Shown here piece by piece: positions 14,319-17,074 of a stretch of 17,074 nt of DNA. The notes under the pieces are model-generated. The model was not told the origin of the DNA and did no database searches. It saw only the letters and a program-made list of their open reading frames with translations. The DNA comes from Deltaproteobacteria bacterium RIFCSPLOWO2_12_FULL_60_16. GTDB taxonomy: Bacteria; Desulfobacterota; Binatia; UBA9968. The stretch spans positions 5,741 to 22,814 of the forward strand of contig MGSR01000094.1 of NCBI GenBank assembly GCA_001798565.1, read 5' to 3'. The stretch's first letter is position 1; every line of letters begins with the position of its first letter. The position numbers and the translations under genes were made by a program.

Positions 14319-14393
14319 AAGATCGATGCACCAGACGTGGAGGTTCAAGCGTATCAACGGTACAGCGTATCCGGACTCTATTGCATCGATCTT
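14319..14393. repeat. Perfect 12-bp inverted repeat enclosing 51 bp
   Basis: AAGATCGATGCA (14319-14330) is the exact reverse complement of TGCATCGATCTT (14382-14393). The left arm also takes part in a competing local hairpin, in which GGTGGATC (14309-14316) faces GATC (14321-14324) and CACC (14329-14332) around a GAAA tetraloop. No target-site duplication is seen at the outer edges. Confidence 0.7.
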
Positions 14394-14410
14394 GAGAGAC
14401 GCCTTCGGCG

Positions 14411-15322
14411 ATGAGCGCCTCCGATGTTAACGGTCTAAGCGAAAGCATGATGACGCTCGGCTCTGACTATAGGCTCGTCCTCGAAGGGGGCTGGAGGCTG
14501 TGGCTGCACAGCGAGAGATGGGATCAGGGTCTCTGGCCGGAGATCCTGCGCCATTTGGCGGAGCAGGCGCCGTCCCGCCATCCGGGCACCAGGAGGTTTC
14601 ATTACTCTCGGGGAGCGGCGCGGGAAGAGCTCTTTCTCAAAGTCTACTATCGCTGGGAGCTCTTCGGATGCATCAAGGATCTGTTTCGCGATTCCAGAGC
14701 CTTTCGTGCCTTGAGGCAGGGCCTCGCCCTGACAGGGTATGGCTTTCATGCCCCTCCGGCAATCGCGGCCGGTGAGGAGAGGCGCCTGGGACTGCTGAAA
14801 AGGGCCTTTCTGCTGACCGCGGGCGTGCCGGGTTTGCCGTTAGACCAGTTTCTGCGCGAACGCTTTGCCGCCGGCTTAAACGCTGAAGCGTTGCGCCGCA
14901 AACGGAGGCAGATCGAGCAGCTCGCGCGGGAGATCCGCCGCATGCATCGGCTGGGATTCGTTCACGGCGATCTGGTCCCTTCGAACATCTTGCTTCGAGT
15001 CGAGCAGGAGGGGATTCAATTTTTCTACATGGATAACGACCGGACCCGGCTCTATCCGCCGTGGTTTCCGCACAGGCTGTGGAAGAGAAACCTGGTTCAG
15101 CTCAATCGCTTCGTGCTGCCGGGAATTTCGCTCCAGGACCGGATGCGTTTTTTGCGCGCCTATCTCGGGCAGGCTTCGCTGGCGAAAGATCCGCGCCGGC
15201 TGCTCCGGTGGCTGGAGCGCAAGACGCGCCAGAGAAGACGGGAGTGCGAGCAAATCGCCGCCCGGGTCAGCTTCAGAGAGCTGATGAGATGGGATGGACC
15301 ATTCAGCAATAATATTAGATAA
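14411..15322 (+). CDS. LPS core kinase-like protein (WaaP/KdkA/InaA superfamily), second copy
   Basis: A 303-residue protein with the lipopolysaccharide kinase fold, clearly different from the KdkA-type protein upstream. ELFLKVYY (73-80) gives a candidate ATP-binding Lys77. The catalytic loop is HGDLVPSN (185-192) with Asp187 and Asn192, and the metal-binding segment is FYMDNDRTRL (205-214) with Asp208 or Asp210. A basic C-terminal tail (RKTRQRRRE) may bind the membrane or LPS. The likely role is phosphorylation of a core sugar such as heptose, but the acceptor cannot be read from sequence. The ATG at 14411 is taken as the start; ATG 14447 is possible, and neither has a strong Shine-Dalgarno site. 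The gene follows the 289-nt structured spacer and ends 16 nt before the membrane transferase gene. Confidence 0.78.
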   Translation: MSASDVNGLSESMMTLGSDYRLVLEGGWRLWLHSERWDQGLWPEILRHLAEQAPSRHPGTRRFHYSRGAAREELFLKVYYRWELFGCIKDLFRDSRAFRALRQGLALTGYGFHAPPAIAAGEERRLGLLKRAFLLTAGVPGLPLDQFLRERFAAGLNAEALRRKRRQIEQLAREIRRMHRLGFVHGDLVPSNILLRVEQEGIQFFYMDNDRTRLYPPWFPHRLWKRNLVQLNRFVLPGISLQDRMRFLRAYLGQASLAKDPRRLLRWLERKTRQRRRECEQIAARVSFRELMRWDGPFSNNIR

Positions 15323-15338
15323 TTAACATTTAAATATA

Positions 15339-17069
15339 ATGTTTAGCATTAATTTAGAAAAAAGCCCTTTTTGGCACCGCGCGGCGCTCCTGGCGTTGTG
15401 CGCTCTGCTCTATTTTCCCTATCTCGGCAGGTTGCCTTTTTTCAACAAAGGGGAGCCGAGAGAGGCGCTGGTGGTGCAGGAGATCGCTCAGCAGGGAAAC
15501 TGGCTGTTCCCGTTGAAGCGGGGCGAGGAGGTGCCGTCCAAGCCTCCGCTCTTCCACTGGCTCGCGGCATTGACGTCGATGATGGGGGGCGGGGTAAGCG
15601 AGATGACGGTGCGCTTTCCTTCGGCGCTGCTGGCCACGGTGGCCGTGTTGCTCTTGTACGGGTTGGGACGGAGGATGTTCGACGAAGAGACGGCCTTCCT
15701 GGGCGGGTTGATGCTCGCGACCACGGTGGCCTTTCAGAGCGAGGCGGTCGCCGCCAGAGTGGATATGACCCTGGCTTTTTTCGTGACCGTTGTCCTCGTC
15801 ATTTTCTACCTGGTGTACCAGGGGTTCCTGAAGGAAAACTGGCTCTACGGCTTCTATCTTCTGCTTGGGCTGGGGGTGCTCGCCAAAGGGCCGGTTGGCC
15901 TGATTCTGCCGGCGATGGTAATATCCTGCTTCTTGATCGCGCGGAAGAGGTGGGATTTCTTATCTCGGCTCTGTTTTCACAAGGGAGTGATTCTGACTTT
16001 GCTGGTCGGGCCGGCGTGGTACGGCCTCGCCATCGCCAGAGGCGGGGACGAATTTGTCGCCCGTCAGGTAATCCATGAAAATCTGGCCCGCTTTTTTCTC
16101 TCCGGAGAAGGCGGCTCAGGACACCAGAAGCCTATCTATTACTATATCCCATACCTCATGCTGGAGGGGCTGCCCTGGAGCCTGTTTCTGCCGTTTGTCG
16201 TGGCGGACTGCTTCCGGCGCAGGGCTTATGCCGAAGAGCATCTGCTGTTCCTGATGCTGTGGGCGGGGCTGATTTTTGTCTTCTTTTCGCTTTCAGCCGG
16301 GAAGCGTTCGGTCTATATTCTTCCGCTGTATCCGGCGCTCGCCTTACTGACCGCGGTGTGGTTGAAAGGGAGCGACGGAGGCGGGATCCGGGAGTGGGGG
16401 CTCAAGTCCGTGGGAGGGCTGTGCCTTCTCCTCGGCGCCGGCGCGCTTGTTGCCTTTATCGCCGGCCTCTTTGCCGGAGAAAACGTGTCGTTGCTTTTTT
16501 CCTATGTGGAGACGATGGTCAAGGCCAAGGACCAGGCTGCTCTGGTGATCGTGCGGGACGCCCTGGCTCGGAAGGGTTGGATTTTCCTGCCGCTTTTCCT
16601 CCTCTCCTCTGTTCTCTGGATCGCGGCGGGTCTCCGGCTGTTGGCCATGGATCGGCGAACGGCAGCCGGTTGTCTGGCAGTGCTGTCGTTGCTCGTGGGG
16701 CTGGTGGTGCAGGGTGTGGTCATGGCGTCGCTGGCCGAGGCGAGAAGTTATCGGCCGTTTATGGAGGAAGTGAATCGGAGAGTGGGATGCTGCGAATCGC
16801 TGACTCTCTACGGCGAGGGTTGGGACTTGAGCTCGGCGATATTCTACCGTGGCGGGCGCGTCGCCGTGCAGGGAGGTGATCTCGCCGTGCTAAAAGAAAA
16901 GATGCGAGAAGCCGGCGGATATTATATTATGGGCGAGCGGGAGTGGAAAAAGCTGGAGGCCCCGGGAGGGCCGGGCCTTACGGTGGAGATGAGAAGTCAG
17001 GGGGCGGGTCCCGATGGCGGGGAGCCGATCGTCCTGATTCGGACTACGAAAGCCGGGAAGGGTGCTTGA
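15339..17069 (+). CDS. ArnT/PMT-type integral membrane glycosyltransferase (GT83-like)
   Basis: A 576-residue polytopic protein with many hydrophobic helices (about 12-30, 95-110, 118-135, 142-162, 168-200, 215-232, 275-290, 300-318, 322-341 and further ones to 465) and a soluble C-terminal segment. The first external loop has GEPREA (38-43), with Glu39 where ArnT and PMT enzymes keep a catalytic acidic residue, followed by KPPLFHW (68-74). RVDM (140-143), LAKGPVG (181-187) and HQKPIYYYIPYL (262-273) are also typical. Such enzymes move a sugar from undecaprenyl phosphate to lipid A, core or protein on the periplasmic side. The sugar here is unknown, and no arn-type sugar genes are in the window. 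No Shine-Dalgarno site is visible; the start lies in an AT-rich pocket. The TGA at 17067-17069 is followed at once by an ATG at 17070, perhaps the next gene. Confidence 0.85.
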   Translation: MFSINLEKSPFWHRAALLALCALLYFPYLGRLPFFNKGEPREALVVQEIAQQGNWLFPLKRGEEVPSKPPLFHWLAALTSMMGGGVSEMTVRFPSALLATVAVLLLYGLGRRMFDEETAFLGGLMLATTVAFQSEAVAARVDMTLAFFVTVVLVIFYLVYQGFLKENWLYGFYLLLGLGVLAKGPVGLILPAMVISCFLIARKRWDFLSRLCFHKGVILTLLVGPAWYGLAIARGGDEFVARQVIHENLARFFLSGEGGSGHQKPIYYYIPYLMLEGLPWSLFLPFVVADCFRRRAYAEEHLLFLMLWAGLIFVFFSLSAGKRSVYILPLYPALALLTAVWLKGSDGGGIREWGLKSVGGLCLLLGAGALVAFIAGLFAGENVSLLFSYVETMVKAKDQAALVIVRDALARKGWIFLPLFLLSSVLWIAAGLRLLAMDRRTAAGCLAVLSLLVGLVVQGVVMASLAEARSYRPFMEEVNRRVGCCESLTLYGEGWDLSSAIFYRGGRVAVQGGDLAVLKEKMREAGGYYIMGEREWKKLEAPGGPGLTVEMRSQGAGPDGGEPIVLIRTTKAGKGA

Positions 17070-17074
17070 ATGAA

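Larger units (their letters stand above)
14122..14410. other. 289-nt non-coding, repeat-rich spacer before the second kinase gene
   Basis: No convincing gene is present on either strand. The stretch holds a 39/40-bp tandem duplication (14148-14226), inverted pairs such as GCCGAAGGC (14213-14221) with GCCTTCGGC (14259-14267) and GGTTCGC (14187-14193) with GCGAACC (14239-14245), and a perfect 12-bp inverted repeat (14319-14393). No sigma70-type promoter or rho-independent terminator is clear. It is by far the longest gap in the cluster and marks a likely transcription-unit boundary or a site of past insertion. Confidence 0.7.

Noticed and set aside
14326..14430. 34-codon open frame starting inside the 12-bp inverted repeat
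   Set aside because: It has no Shine-Dalgarno site or recognisable motif, and it overlaps the kinase start in another frame.
15335..15340. TATAAT as the promoter of the membrane transferase gene
   Set aside because: It overlaps the start codon, so transcription would begin downstream of the ATG, and there is no matching -35 box at normal spacing. Kept only as part of the AT-rich observation.
17070..17074. Start of a further gene (ATGAA) at the window end
   Set aside because: Only five bases are visible; plausible from the tight spacing but not supportable as a feature.

Overview
The window is a GC-rich, entirely plus-strand gene cluster for building lipid A and the inner core of lipopolysaccharide (LPS) in a Gram-negative bacterium. 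The order lpxD-fabZ-lpxA-lpxI-oxidoreductase-lpxB-msbA-waaA-lpxK-gmhB-Trm112-like-waaF, and the use of LpxI rather than LpxH for UDP-diacylglucosamine cleavage, recall Deltaproteobacteria in the old broad sense (Desulfuromonadia and relatives) and some uncultured phyla with similar clusters. Sequence alone does not settle the phylum. No rRNA, tRNA, insertion sequence, CRISPR array or phage gene is visible.

Layout. (1) 2-5269: the early Raetz pathway, with lpxD (5' end outside the window), fabZ, lpxA, lpxI, a Gfo/Idh/MocA oxidoreductase and lpxB, which together give lipid A disaccharide-1-phosphate. (2) 5297-9449: the MsbA flippase, the Kdo transferase WaaA and the lipid A 4'-kinase LpxK. (3) 9529-11537: GmhB (heptose precursor phosphatase), a small Trm112-type zinc-ribbon protein and WaaF. 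(4) 11547-14121: three tightly coupled genes, namely a degenerate WaaE-like family 2 glycosyltransferase, a Kdo kinase (KdkA type) and a second family 9 heptosyltransferase resembling WaaC; the last two junctions are 4-nt ATGA overlaps. (5) 14122-14410: a 289-nt non-coding stretch with strong repeat structure. (6) 14411-17069: a second, divergent WaaP/KdkA-like kinase and an ArnT/PMT-type integral membrane glycosyltransferase.

How it works together. LpxA, LpxD, LpxI, LpxB and LpxK make the 4'-phosphorylated lipid A precursor. WaaA adds Kdo, KdkA probably phosphorylates it, GmhB feeds the ADP-heptose pool, and the two GT9 enzymes add heptoses. The second kinase and the PMT-type enzyme probably decorate core or lipid A. 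MsbA moves the core-lipid A across the inner membrane. FabZ links the operon to supply of the acyl-ACP precursor.

The parts standard gene calling would miss are: short spacers filled with phased pentamer repeats (TTCAA/TTGAA every 9 bp; TCAGC/GCTGA every 7 bp), one of which appears to have entered the 3' end of the oxidoreductase gene; a self-complementary leader before the second kinase; a glycosyltransferase-fold protein that has lost its DxD-type motif while keeping an open frame; and a GnnA-like oxidoreductase in the right place for making 3-amino lipid A but with no aminotransferase partner in view.
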